Below are positions 1 to 8,098 of a DNA stretch of 31,575 nt, one piece after another. The stretch comes from JBGPML01 sp041486955 (GTDB lineage Bacteria; Patescibacteriota; UBA1384; 2-12-FULL-50-11; DASWYB01): assembly GCA_041486955.1 (NCBI GenBank), contig JBGPML010000004.1, positions 1 through 31,575 on the forward strand, in the 5' to 3' direction. Under the pieces are notes generated by a model that saw only the letters and a program-made list of their open reading frames with translations, was not told where the DNA came from and searched no databases. Position 1 is the first letter of the stretch, and every line of letters starts with the position of its first letter. A program made the position numbers and the translations under genes.

Positions 1-1821
1 ACAAGTGGAACCGCCCTTAAGGCAGGCTATTTTGCTGCACTTCCGGCACCAACTTCTGACTCTTCTGCCACGTTCCGCGGTATTCAAACCGAATTAACGA
101 TGAGCGGTTCTGCTAACTACTCGGGAAACCAATTTGGCAATGCCACATTCGTAACGCATTCGGGTTCAGGAAATCAAACCGGCATATTAACGGCAGTACA
201 CGGGACGGTTCAGGTTTCTGGTGGTGGAACGATCGGTACGCTCATTGGGGGGCAGTTTATAGCCGCAACGGTAACGAGTGCAACAACTGTCTCAAATATG
301 TATGGGGGGCAGTTTCGAATTACTAACAGCGTTTCAGGAACAAACGTTACAACTGGCATTGGAGTCCGTGTGCAGACTCCGTCGGTGACCGGAACGAGCA
401 CGTATGGTTCTATGTATGGTATTCGAATACAAAACCAGGGAGTTTCAGGAATTACTACCGCCATTGGCCTGCAAGTTGATGCCCAGTCGGCTGCAGCAAC
501 CAACTATGCCGCGATCTTTGAAGGTGGAAACGTTGGTATCGGTACGACTGCTCCTTCGTTCAAAAATCTCGTCATCCAAGGGGCTGAAGACACAACAGCG
601 GTTACACCTGGTGCGGGTTCAACTGGGATTGAATTAGTGAATACAGATTCTGGTACCCTTCCTTCAAGACAGGTTGATATTGCTTTTCGTAATAGCACAG
701 CCGCGGATACAGGACGCTACGCCGCAATCTCTGGGCTAGTAACCGGAAGCAGTGGGTCGCAACAAACTGGTGCGATTCTTTTTTCCACAAAAACGGCTGT
801 TGCAGATTCTACCCTTACTGAACGAATGCGCATTACCAGCGGTGGTAGCGTTGGTATCGGCAACTCGTCGCCCCAGGCCCCTTTGCATGCGACCGTTACG
901 AACGCTTCTAATGTGATCTCACAAGCGGCAGCGTTTGAGCACGCCCTCTCTTCGGGAACTGCCGCCGCCGGCCTAGGGGTGGGACTGCGCTTCTTCCTGC
1001 CGAGCGATACGACAGCGCAGCAGAACGCGGGGCTGATTGCTTTCACCTGGGTAGATGCGACCCACGCCTCCAGACATAGCAAAGCGGGCATTTTTGTCGC
1101 GGGTTCGTCTGGTTCCTCCGTCGAGGGATTCGCCGTTGAGACTGATCAGACAGTTCAATATGGCTACCTGTCAGGTAATGCGCCAGCTAGTGCTACCTTA
1201 GCGAAGCTGCGGCTTGGGGCGGCCATCGCCAGTGGCAACGCGGCGGGGACGTATCTTGGTGTCAACGCCCAGAATGGGTTTACGGGAGACCTAATTAACG
1301 CAGAGGTCAATGGAACCAGCCAAATATCGGTAGATAATGCCGGACTATTAACATTTAAATCCGCTACGGCGGCAACCACCGGACTTCAATGGGGCACCGA
1401 TACCAACCTCTATCGCTCGGCCACAGACACTCTTAAAACTGATGATTCGTTTACCGTTGCAACCAACCTTACCGTCGGCGGAAAGACAATTTTGACTCCC
1501 TCAGCAGTCCAAACAATTACCTCTGCCGGAACAGCTATTACGGTTGCTGCTTCGGTAGTTCAGGTAAAGGGCGATGCTGCTCGGACATTAACCAGCACTC
1601 CAACTATAGCTGATGGTACTGACGGCCAGGTGGTATATATCATAGGTAACGATAATACCAATACGATCACAATCCAGGATGAAGGCACGCTATCTGGTTC
1701 TAATATTGAACTGCCCACGGGCACGACAACACGCGTACTCGGCAATGGTGACGTGGAAGAATTAATCTTTAATAGTACAAAGGGCCAATGGCTTGAAGTG
1801 AGTTATACCAATATAGATTAG
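1..1821 (+). CDS. C-terminal part of a large fibre-like or surface protein (5' end outside window)
   Basis: The frame is open from base 1 and ends at TAG 1819-1821, so this is the 3' part of a longer gene; the ATG at 100 is only an internal methionine. About 606 residues are visible. They are rich in Gly, Ser, Thr and Ala, with alternating small and beta-branched residues and no membrane segment, as in beta-helical or trimeric fibres. Two copies of a GxVGIG motif occur, at about residues 177-182 (GNVGIGTTAP) and 283-288 (GSVGIGNSSP). This motif is familiar from phage tail-fibre-like and very large surface proteins, including those of candidate-phylum bacteria. The last 110 residues resemble a compact beta-rich cap domain. 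It converges on the glycosyltransferase gene ending at 1884. It could be a cell-surface adhesin or a prophage fibre; no other phage gene is visible, so I favour a surface protein. Confidence 0.7.
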   Translation, partial: TSGTALKAGYFAALPAPTSDSSATFRGIQTELTMSGSANYSGNQFGNATFVTHSGSGNQTGILTAVHGTVQVSGGGTIGTLIGGQFIAATVTSATTVSNMYGGQFRITNSVSGTNVTTGIGVRVQTPSVTGTSTYGSMYGIRIQNQGVSGITTAIGLQVDAQSAAATNYAAIFEGGNVGIGTTAPSFKNLVIQGAEDTTAVTPGAGSTGIELVNTDSGTLPSRQVDIAFRNSTAADTGRYAAISGLVTGSSGSQQTGAILFSTKTAVADSTLTERMRITSGGSVGIGNSSPQAPLHATVTNASNVISQAAAFEHALSSGTAAAGLGVGLRFFLPSDTTAQQNAGLIAFTWVDATHASRHSKAGIFVAGSSGSSVEGFAVETDQTVQYGYLSGNAPASATLAKLRLGAAIASGNAAGTYLGVNAQNGFTGDLINAEVNGTSQISVDNAGLLTFKSATAATTGLQWGTDTNLYRSATDTLKTDDSFTVATNLTVGGKTILTPSAVQTITSAGTAITVAASVVQVKGDAARTLTSTPTIADGTDGQVVYIIGNDNTNTITIQDEGTLSGSNIELPTGTTTRVLGNGDVEELIFNSTKGQWLEVSYTNID

Positions 1822-1848
1822 TGAGGAGTCAGCTGTTGGAAGTAAGCA

Positions 1849-1870
1849 GGGGAGAACCCAGTATTTCCCC
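1849..1870. terminator. Weak inverted repeat between convergent genes
   Basis: A GGGGA / TCCCC inverted repeat with a 12-nt loop lies in the 62-bp gap between the fibre gene (stop 1821) and the convergent glycosyltransferase (stop 1884). No clear T-run follows on either strand. It may help termination of both genes, but support is weak. Confidence 0.25.
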
Positions 1871-1883
1871 AGATCTGTCCTTC

Positions 1884-3017
1884 TCACTTCTCGCTTATTC
1901 CTAATACCTGTTTATAAACAGCTAATGTTTCTTCAGCCATCGTGTCAAACGAGAATTTCTTGGCTTGTTTCAGCCCTTTTTCGTGCAGTTCGTGCTGCAA
2001 TTTTGAATTATCTAACAAGGTTCCAATATGTTCTGCCAGTTTGGCAATGTCGCCAGTTGGATAGTAGAGAGCAGCGTCTCCGAGAACTTCAGGTAGGCTC
2101 GAATTATCAGCCGAAATAGTTGGCGCTCCGCATGAAATCGCCTCTAATGCGCCCAACCCAAATCCTTCATAATGTGATGGAAAAACGAACGCTGTCGCGA
2201 TGCTGTAGAGGCTAATTAATTCATTATCGGGAATGAAACCTGGTGTCACGACATCGCCTAAATGCTCTTTGGCCTGTTCAACGGCATGAACGATCTCGGG
2301 AAAGGCTGGATTTGGTTTACCGGCGATTAATAGTTGAACATCGTGGTCACACTTCACCATTTCGTAAGCTTGAATCATATCAAGCAGCCCTTTGTGTGGT
2401 CGCCAGGCGTTAACAAAGTAAATGAACGGCTTGGTTAGTCCATACTTCTCTTTTAATTGTGTCAAATGATTACTGTTTTGATCAGGTTTAAATTCTGGTT
2501 CGACAGCTTCATAGGTAACGGATATTTTATCTTTCGGCACGTTTAAATGACTTTCGACATCATTCGCGGTTGCCTTACTCGGGACAATGATATGGGCAGA
2601 GGCTTTGGCTGCGTGGCGCATGGTGTAACGATAGGCGAGGAAGCGATAATGCCAGCGAGAGCGAAGAGGGAAAAGAGTCATCGTGAGATCATGGATCGTC
2701 ACAACAAACGGTTTGTTATAGCGAATAGGGTGATTGAACATCGTGAAATGAACGAGGTCGAATTTTTCATGATTGAGATAGTTAAGAAATCCGATCTGTT
2801 CTGCCCGAGTATAGAACGGGATATTTAAAATTTTGACATGCCAATTCTTAGGCATGTCATCTTTCGGCCATTCCGCATGATCTTCAGGAGTAAGAATAAC
2901 AGTATAATCAATATCACTAGCGATTTTCTGTAGGTGATGAATTAATGCCCGGGTATATCGGCTGACGCCAGTGTGTCGTTTGGCGTAAAACCTGGCATCA
3001 ATACAAACACGCTTCAT
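1884..3017 (-). CDS. Family 4 glycosyltransferase (GT-B fold)
   Basis: Predicted to transfer a sugar from a nucleotide-sugar donor onto a growing glycan at the cytoplasmic face of the membrane. The protein is 377 aa, normal for GT4. The N-terminal half starts MKRVCIDARF and carries a glycine motif (TGVSRYTRAL) and TIHDLT. The C-terminal donor-binding half has the FVNAWRPHKG strand-loop and the E-x7-E type motif YEGFGLGALEAISCG. I chose the ATG at 3017, not the ATG at 3035, because 3017 forms an ATGA overlap with the TGA stop (3016-3014) of the upstream gene, indicating translational coupling. No donor or acceptor can be assigned from sequence. It shares a transcription unit with the GT2-GtrA-GT39 fusion. 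Confidence 0.9.
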   Translation of the reverse strand: MKRVCIDARFYAKRHTGVSRYTRALIHHLQKIASDIDYTVILTPEDHAEWPKDDMPKNWHVKILNIPFYTRAEQIGFLNYLNHEKFDLVHFTMFNHPIRYNKPFVVTIHDLTMTLFPLRSRWHYRFLAYRYTMRHAAKASAHIIVPSKATANDVESHLNVPKDKISVTYEAVEPEFKPDQNSNHLTQLKEKYGLTKPFIYFVNAWRPHKGLLDMIQAYEMVKCDHDVQLLIAGKPNPAFPEIVHAVEQAKEHLGDVVTPGFIPDNELISLYSIATAFVFPSHYEGFGLGALEAISCGAPTISADNSSLPEVLGDAALYYPTGDIAKLAEHIGTLLDNSKLQHELHEKGLKQAKKFSFDTMAEETLAVYKQVLGISEK

Positions 3018-5806
3018 TGTGGACGAACTTTCCATATATATGCGGTATTCCCGTCAGGTAATATGTCGGAAAAAAGGAGGTTGAGTTGGCATTGTGGTGT
3101 ATTGAGCCGGGTTTTTATATCAAGCTTATCCGGCTTCTCAGTATCAAGGATGAAGTTGGGATAATACGGAAATTCATGAGCGACTTGTTCGGCTACATTC
3201 TGCTCGGACGTCGCTAGAATGTAATTCGTATTGCTGCAGTTCCGGAAAACATTTTGACCGCGATGTAATTCGATCGGGGCGTTAGCCTGGTAAATATAGT
3301 AACGCATATTTTCCTCATTAAAGCTGATATTGTCTTTATAATACATCGCTACCTCAATAGGCAAGTTCATTTGAGAAGATTGTGCATCTGAAACCATGCG
3401 ATCAATAATACTGCGTTGTGGCCAGGCAACGTGTCGAGGCGGACCAGCCGTATAACCGGCGAACCGCCAAATAGGGAGTTCGTACGCTTTTCCATCAATC
3501 GATGGCCATGGAATCGCCACTTTTGGCGGGATAAAAGGAAAAATCATTGTCCCCCAGCTGCTGGAAAGATAATTAAAGAGCGCAACAATAACGATGAGCC
3601 CCGTTATCCATTGCTTCATAGGGGTGCGTAATTGACTAATCCAGAAAACCGACAGGACTGCAACAGCGATCATTACCGGTTCGATAAATCGGTAGTCTTT
3701 ATTGTTATAGATCGTCATAATGACATAGCTTGAGATCAGCAAAGTCAAAAGTATGCCGTTTTTGTGTAACGTGATGCGATTTCGGAAGCTCGCATAGATT
3801 CCAACCAATAGCGGCACTAACATCAGCCCTCGAATGTGGGAGATAATAAGTCCATCAATGTAAAATCGAAACCAGCGAGTTGTAAATGGATCAGGATCGC
3901 CTTCAGCGCTGCCGATCTGCCAATTGGCATCAAGATTGTGTCGGAGTGAACCTAAATGTTTTTCATACCAAGGGCCCGCCGTGAGAATGAAACCTAAAAA
4001 CCCAAGTCCAATATTTCGCCCTAATTCATGATAGTTATACGTTGCTTGGTCGTGTGAGCCCCGTTTAATTTCGCGAATTCGGCCAATCAATTCATACAGC
4101 ACGGGCCCGATTAAAAAGGCGGGGAGTGGCCACTTGGTTAGCATGGCCAACCCACTGATAACGCCAAAGAAAAAAGACCAACCGCTATGACGAAACCTCT
4201 CGCTGGCTAGCAAGCAATAAAATGCCAACGAAGTCATCGCCAAAAGAGGCATATCGAGCTGGAATTCATGGAATTGACTCGCAATGAACGGGTACGACAC
4301 AATAACCAGGGCGGCAAGGAGTCCGGTCTGACGATTCCAAAGTTTTTTACCAATCCCATACAGACTGAACACCAAGACAATCAGCGGCACAATGTTGGTG
4401 TAGACCGCCCCATCCATCGTCCGACGAAAACCGACAACAAATGGTACCGATAACCAGTACATGAAAGGCGGGTAATAGGTGTCTTTCCCGATGAAGAAGT
4501 GATAAACCTTGTGAGCGAGGGTATTAAAATCGGTTGTGTGATTGATTTCATTCAGCGTGTCAACATAACGATAACTGTTCATTAAATGTTGCGACATATC
4601 CCAGTGTGGGGGGTAGTCATCTTGTTGTAACCAGATGACTCCGCCAACAGCGACAATCAGAATAATGCCGGCCAGGATAATCATATCGAGTCGCGGAATA
4701 GTGATCGGTACTTTTTTTGTTCTCTGCGAAAAGACCCAGAATTTTGAAATAGTAAAGTTCCACATAAATGTTATTATCGTCGCAAAGACGACGGCCGGCA
4801 GGTCGTGAGAATTAAACAGACGTAATAGAACAAACAGGCTCACCGCATTAATAAGTATAGCCATTACAACCGTGACGTAGAATCGACCCACTTCGTGGAA
4901 CTGAATTCGGCCCTTTCGACGGAATGTCCATTGACGATTCATCAGAAAGCCCGTCACTGACCCGGTTCCATACGATACTATCTTGGCCAAAATAAGATGA
5001 TGTTCGAAAAAGTCTAAGTTTCGGGTGAGAATAAAGTAAATTAAGAGATCCAAAAGGGTATTGAATCCTCCAACGATACTGAATTTAACGAGTTGACGCT
5101 GTGTGACATTGCCCAAATCGCCACGATAGGTTTGCAATAATTCCTTAAATGCTCGTCTGATGACTGATATCTTGGCCCCAGTCGGTGAACCGGCGATGCG
5201 GGGGAGATGAGTCACAGGAACTTCTTTAAATGGTACCCCCTGTCGTTGTAAGTGAATGAGCAACTCGGCACTCATCATCGCGCCACGCGATTTTATCGGC
5301 AGATTGATGATAAGTTTGCGCTCAAAAAGCTTAAAGGCGCAATCAATATCTTTGACCTTAAGACCAAAAAGCAGGCGGTTTAAAACATTCCAACCTTTAG
5401 CATTAAGGAGGCGCATAAACGGATCTTGTCGCTTCGCTCGGTAGCCAAGTACGACTTTATATTCAGGCACAAAGGCTAAAAGTCTGGGCAGCTCTTTCAA
5501 GTCGAATTGCAAATCAGCGTCAGTAAAAAAAACATAGTCCTTAGTTGCCCGCGTGATACCACTCCATACAGCGGCACCATAACCTTGGTTTGGCGAGTGG
5601 TGAACGACTTTGACTCGAGGGTTTTTCTTGGCTAATTCATCGGCAATTTCCGGCGTTCGATCCGTGCTGCCATCATCAACAATAATAATTTCATAATCAT
5701 TCACTGAATCTTTGAGAACTGCTTCGGCTTGCTTAACTGAAGCGGTAATATTGGCTTCTTCGTTGTAAGCCGGAAAAAAGAGGGAGAGTGAGATGTTTTG
5801 CTTCAT
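3014..5806 (-). CDS. GT2 - GtrA - GT39 three-domain fusion (polyprenyl-phosphate sugar synthase plus membrane transferase)
   Basis: 930 aa, three modules. Residues 5-230 are a dolichol/polyprenyl-phosphate mannose synthase-like GT2 domain: FFPAYNEE near 10-17, VDDGSTDRT 43-51 and the metal-binding DAD at 96-98. Residues about 237-365 form a GtrA-like four-helix membrane domain with the family's NRQWTF and WNFxxSKFWVF signatures. Residues about 370-930 are a multi-spanning GT39/ArnT-like domain, with an acidic residue in the first large external loop (PPHWDMSQH) as expected of GT-C enzymes using lipid-phosphate sugars. One protein could therefore make a polyprenyl-P sugar, help present it across the membrane, and transfer it outside. 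The exact sugar and acceptor are unknown. The start is the ATG at 5806; it has no Shine-Dalgarno, but a perfect TATAAT lies 8 nt upstream. Confidence 0.88.
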   Translation of the reverse strand: MKQNISLSLFFPAYNEEANITASVKQAEAVLKDSVNDYEIIIVDDGSTDRTPEIADELAKKNPRVKVVHHSPNQGYGAAVWSGITRATKDYVFFTDADLQFDLKELPRLLAFVPEYKVVLGYRAKRQDPFMRLLNAKGWNVLNRLLFGLKVKDIDCAFKLFERKLIINLPIKSRGAMMSAELLIHLQRQGVPFKEVPVTHLPRIAGSPTGAKISVIRRAFKELLQTYRGDLGNVTQRQLVKFSIVGGFNTLLDLLIYFILTRNLDFFEHHLILAKIVSYGTGSVTGFLMNRQWTFRRKGRIQFHEVGRFYVTVVMAILINAVSLFVLLRLFNSHDLPAVVFATIITFMWNFTISKFWVFSQRTKKVPITIPRLDMIILAGIILIVAVGGVIWLQQDDYPPHWDMSQHLMNSYRYVDTLNEINHTTDFNTLAHKVYHFFIGKDTYYPPFMYWLSVPFVVGFRRTMDGAVYTNIVPLIVLVFSLYGIGKKLWNRQTGLLAALVIVSYPFIASQFHEFQLDMPLLAMTSLAFYCLLASERFRHSGWSFFFGVISGLAMLTKWPLPAFLIGPVLYELIGRIREIKRGSHDQATYNYHELGRNIGLGFLGFILTAGPWYEKHLGSLRHNLDANWQIGSAEGDPDPFTTRWFRFYIDGLIISHIRGLMLVPLLVGIYASFRNRITLHKNGILLTLLISSYVIMTIYNNKDYRFIEPVMIAVAVLSVFWISQLRTPMKQWITGLIVIVALFNYLSSSWGTMIFPFIPPKVAIPWPSIDGKAYELPIWRFAGYTAGPPRHVAWPQRSIIDRMVSDAQSSQMNLPIEVAMYYKDNISFNEENMRYYIYQANAPIELHRGQNVFRNCSNTNYILATSEQNVAEQVAHEFPYYPNFILDTEKPDKLDIKTRLNTPQCQLNLLFSDILPDGNTAYIWKVRPQ

Positions 5807-5814
5807 GTAACAAC

Positions 5815-5820
5815 ATTATA
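5815..5820 (-). promoter_or_regulatory. TATAAT -10 box for the GT2-GtrA-GT39 gene (leaderless configuration)
   Basis: A perfect TATAAT on the minus strand lies 8 nt before the ATG at 5806. Transcription would begin 1-2 nt before the start codon, leaving no 5' leader. No Shine-Dalgarno is present and no good -35 is visible. Confidence 0.5.
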
Positions 5821-5825
5821 TATTA

Positions 5826-5885
5826 GCTAAAGGCTGAACCATACTCACTCCCTCGTGAGTATGGCCAATGGCTAAAGGCTAAACC
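5826..5885. repeat. Two 15-bp direct repeats flanking a hairpin
   Basis: Bases 5826-5840 and 5871-5885 match at 14 of 15 positions (gctaaaggctgaacc and gctaaaggctaaacc), with a period of 45 bp, and flank the inverted repeat at 5839-5864. The right-hand copy overlaps the metK stop codon (5881-5879). The arrangement could be a local duplication of the metK end, or a tiny repeat element with direct repeats at its borders. Confidence 0.6.
5839..5864 (-). terminator. Perfect 10-bp stem-loop downstream of metK
   Basis: The arms CCATACTCAC (5839-5848) and GTGAGTATGG (5855-5864) are exactly complementary around a 6-nt loop. The hairpin sits just after the metK stop and upstream of the next minus-strand gene, so it could end or attenuate the metK transcript. 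There is no T-run directly after it, so an intrinsic terminator is only a possibility; an mRNA 3'-end stabiliser is an alternative. Confidence 0.4.
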
Positions 5886-7072
5886 GAAACCGAGGCTAGT
5901 TCTGGTACGGCTTTCAAACGACTGCCGACGTGGTCTTGCAGGACTTCGGCTCGATCAGTCTTTTCCCAACTAAATTCTGGCAATTCACGTCCGAAGTGAC
6001 CGTAGGCCGCGGTCTTTTGATAAATAGGCCGACGCAAATCGAGCATCTCGATGATCCCTTTTGGAGTAAGTCGAAACGAATCACGGATGGCTTTTTCTAG
6101 TCTCTTTTCATCAACACTTCCTGTGCCATGACAGTTAATCATGATCGAAAGTGGATCAACCACACCGATTGCATAAGCTAATTGAACAGTGCAGCGCTTA
6201 GCTAGTCCAGCCGCGACAATGTTTTTTGCAATGTACCTGGCTGCGTAAGCCGCTGATCGATCGACTTTTGTTGGGTCCTTGCCTGAAAACGCTCCGCCAC
6301 CGTGAGGACAACTGCCGCCGTAGGTGTCAACAATAATTTTTCGACCAGTTAACCCAGTGTCGCCATTGGGCCCACCGATGACAAATCTTCCGGTTGGATT
6401 TATGAAATACTCTATTTTTTTAGCCCTTAGTTTTTCAGGTATAACTGGTTCAAGGATGGACTGAATCACTCCCTCGCGAATTGTTTTATTATCAACCTCT
6501 GGTGTGTGCTGGGTAGAGAGAACGACTTTTTCGACGCTAACCGGCTGATCATTCTTATATAAGATCGTAACCTGTGATTTTGCATCCGGTCGCAGCCAAG
6601 GCAGCGTTCCATTCTTACGTAATTCGGATTGTCGCTGGACTAATTTATGAGATAAAGCGATGGGCAGCGGCATCAACTCCGGCGTCTCATCCGTGGCATA
6701 GCCAAACATTAACCCCTGATCTCCTGCTCCTATCTCTCCGTCTTGACGCTCGACTCCTTGATTAATATCAGCTGATTGTTGATGGGTGTGATTCTCGACT
6801 TTACATGTCTTGGCGTCAAATCCAATATCGGGATCAGTATAGCCAACCTTTTCAATAGTGTTACGAACAATCGATTCTAAGGGAATCCTGGTATTGGTTT
6901 TAAATTCTCCACCGACGACAGCCAAGTCAGTTGTAACAAAGGTTTCACAGGCCACTTTGGCCTGGGGATCTTTTGAAAAAATAGCATCCAATACAGCATC
7001 AGAAATTTGATCGGCTAATTTATCGGGGTGGCCTTCCGAAACCGACTCGGACGTAAAATAATACTGCGACAT
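5879..7072 (-). CDS. metK: S-adenosylmethionine synthase
   Basis: Catalyses ATP + methionine to S-adenosylmethionine in the cytoplasm, supplying methyl groups for the six methyltransferases nearby. The protein is 397 aa, typical of the bacterial enzyme. It has the N-terminal ATP/metal motif GHPDKLADQISDA (residues 14-26, with His15, Asp17 and Lys18), the signature GAGDQG (115-120) and the P-loop-like GGGAFSGKDPTKVD (258-271). The ATG at 7072 is preferred over 7096 because an AGAGGAGG Shine-Dalgarno sits directly before it and the protein then begins MSQYYFTSESVSEGHPD as in the family. It appears monocistronic, with its own promoter at 7118-7146 and a leader of only about 40 nt, too short for a SAM riboswitch. 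Confidence 0.97.
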   Translation of the reverse strand: MSQYYFTSESVSEGHPDKLADQISDAVLDAIFSKDPQAKVACETFVTTDLAVVGGEFKTNTRIPLESIVRNTIEKVGYTDPDIGFDAKTCKVENHTHQQSADINQGVERQDGEIGAGDQGLMFGYATDETPELMPLPIALSHKLVQRQSELRKNGTLPWLRPDAKSQVTILYKNDQPVSVEKVVLSTQHTPEVDNKTIREGVIQSILEPVIPEKLRAKKIEYFINPTGRFVIGGPNGDTGLTGRKIIVDTYGGSCPHGGGAFSGKDPTKVDRSAAYAARYIAKNIVAAGLAKRCTVQLAYAIGVVDPLSIMINCHGTGSVDEKRLEKAIRDSFRLTPKGIIEMLDLRRPIYQKTAAYGHFGRELPEFSWEKTDRAEVLQDHVGSRLKAVPELASVSV

Positions 7073-7117
7073 GAATTTTCCTCCTCTATATAACATGTGG
7101 TTATGACAACCAAAATC

Positions 7118-7146
7118 ACTATAATCGACTTTGTCGGACGGAACAA
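7118..7146 (-). promoter_or_regulatory. Promoter of metK
   Basis: Minus-strand TTGTTC (7146-7141) and TATAGT (7123-7118) are separated by exactly 17 bp. The predicted start is about 40 nt upstream of the metK ATG, which has its own Shine-Dalgarno. The -10 matches consensus at 5 of 6 positions and the -35 at only 3 of 6. Confidence 0.45.
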
Positions 7147-7163
7147 GTTGCTCGTGATCGGAT

Positions 7164-7192
7164 TTGTTTTATCTAACCATTGATACTATTAT
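7164..7192 (+). promoter_or_regulatory. Promoter of the main plus-strand glycan cluster
   Basis: TTGTTT (7164-7169) and TATTAT (7187-7192) are 17 bp apart, back to back with the metK promoter. The predicted start near 7199 gives a leader of about 184 nt before the GT2 start codon. Confidence 0.4.
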
Positions 7193-7198
7193 TAATAC

Positions 7199-7382
7199 AT
7201 GTATGTCTGAACTCGTTTCATATCTCGGATACGAGAATCTGGGGGTAGAAATTGAGGCGAAAGACATAAATGCGAGGAAGGATAGCTGTCGCTATGGTGA
7301 CGAGCTATGAATGGCTTGTGACTGTAGGAAATCCCATTGGGGCAGCCCAATTTTTCGCAGATACCATATATGGAGATGTGAA
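7199..7382 (+). promoter_or_regulatory. Long, possibly structured leader before the glycan cluster
   Basis: No convincing gene fits this stretch. It holds a small hairpin (ATAGC-TGTC-GCTAT, 7282-7295), repeated GCTATG (7291-7296, 7304-7309) and GTGAC (7297-7301, 7318-7322) words, and a terminator-like hairpin at 7336-7351 followed by T residues. The GT2 reading frame extends back to 7311, but that extension is Cys/Arg/Trp-rich and unlike the family. I match it to no known riboswitch class. Confidence 0.35.
7336..7355 (+). terminator. Terminator-like hairpin (possible attenuator) in the GT2 leader
   Basis: ATTGGG (7336-7341), a GCAG loop and CCCAAT (7346-7351) form a perfect 6-bp stem running into a five-T tract (7351-7355). 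It lies 27 nt before the GT2 start codon and after the predicted promoter, the position of an attenuator. Confidence 0.4.
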
Positions 7383-8084
7383 ATGAGTTCTAAGCATTTG
7401 ATTATCGTTTTACCAGCCTACAACGAAGCCCGAGTGATTTCCCAGGTATTAGGCAGCCTGCCAAAAAAGTTACGGGGGGTCGGGAAAATTACCCCTCTTG
7501 TTATAGATGACAACTCGAGTGATAATACGCGAGCTATGGCAGAATCGTGTGGTGCTGTTTGCCTCCGTCACTCAGTTAATTTAGGGGCTGGTGGCGCAAC
7601 TATTACTGGATTGGAAGCCGCACGTTCTATGAATGCAGATATTGTCGTCACCATGGATAGCGATGGTCAACACGATCCGAACGACCTTCAATCGTTAGTC
7701 GACCCGATCGTTGAGAAGGAAGTTGATGTGGTCCTTGGTTCTCGTATGAAACAAGTTTCCAAAGCGATGCCGTCGCATAAAGTGTGGGGCAATAATGTCC
7801 TTAATGGAATTACCTATCTTTTTTTCCGCATATGGGTGAGCGACTCACAAAGTGGATACAAAGCATTTTCCCGGCGGGCGATAGAGTCCATTCAAATATC
7901 TACCTGCGGCTATGAAATTTGTTCTGAAATGATTGGCGAAATAAAACGACATAAATTGGCATTTACCGAAGTACCAATTTCGACTATTTATACAGACTAC
8001 TCAAAGAGTAAAGGTCAATTGTCGCTCAACGCCGTCAATATCGTCTTAGGGTTACTTCTTCGTCAACTTAGAAATTCCCGTTAG
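7383..8084 (+). CDS. GT2 polyprenyl-phosphate sugar synthase (DPM-synthase-like)
   Basis: Predicted to transfer a sugar from a nucleotide sugar to polyprenyl phosphate on the cytoplasmic face. The protein is 233 aa, a single GT2 domain: LPAYNEA near residues 10-16, IDDNSSDNT 41-49, the metal-binding DSD at 92-94 followed by GQHDPND, and a SDSQSGYKAF segment. There is no C-terminal membrane segment; the following DUF2304 gene probably supplies it. The ATG at 7383 is chosen because GGAG lies 7 nt upstream and the family's first strand begins directly (SSKHLIIVLPAYN); the frame's upstream extension to 7311 looks non-coding. It heads the long plus-strand cluster. Confidence 0.92.
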   Translation: MSSKHLIIVLPAYNEARVISQVLGSLPKKLRGVGKITPLVIDDNSSDNTRAMAESCGAVCLRHSVNLGAGGATITGLEAARSMNADIVVTMDSDGQHDPNDLQSLVDPIVEKEVDVVLGSRMKQVSKAMPSHKVWGNNVLNGITYLFFRIWVSDSQSGYKAFSRRAIESIQISTCGYEICSEMIGEIKRHKLAFTEVPISTIYTDYSKSKGQLSLNAVNIVLGLLLRQLRNSR

Positions 8085-8098
8085 ATTATTATTCAAAT

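Noticed and set aside
717..1091. 124-aa minus-strand open frame inside the fibre gene, with several others at 210-1745
   Set aside because: They are antisense to a long continuous frame of repetitive Gly/Thr/Ser sequence, show no domain, and have no promoter or ribosome site.
7072..7117. SAM riboswitch upstream of metK
   Set aside because: The likely promoter leaves only about 40 nt of leader, with no room for the conserved multi-helix core, and nothing resembling it is seen.
7311..7382. N-terminal extension of the GT2 gene from the ATG at 7311
   Set aside because: The added residues are Cys/Arg/Trp-rich and unlike the family, they overlap a terminator-like hairpin, and a GGAG site sits at the right distance from the ATG at 7383.
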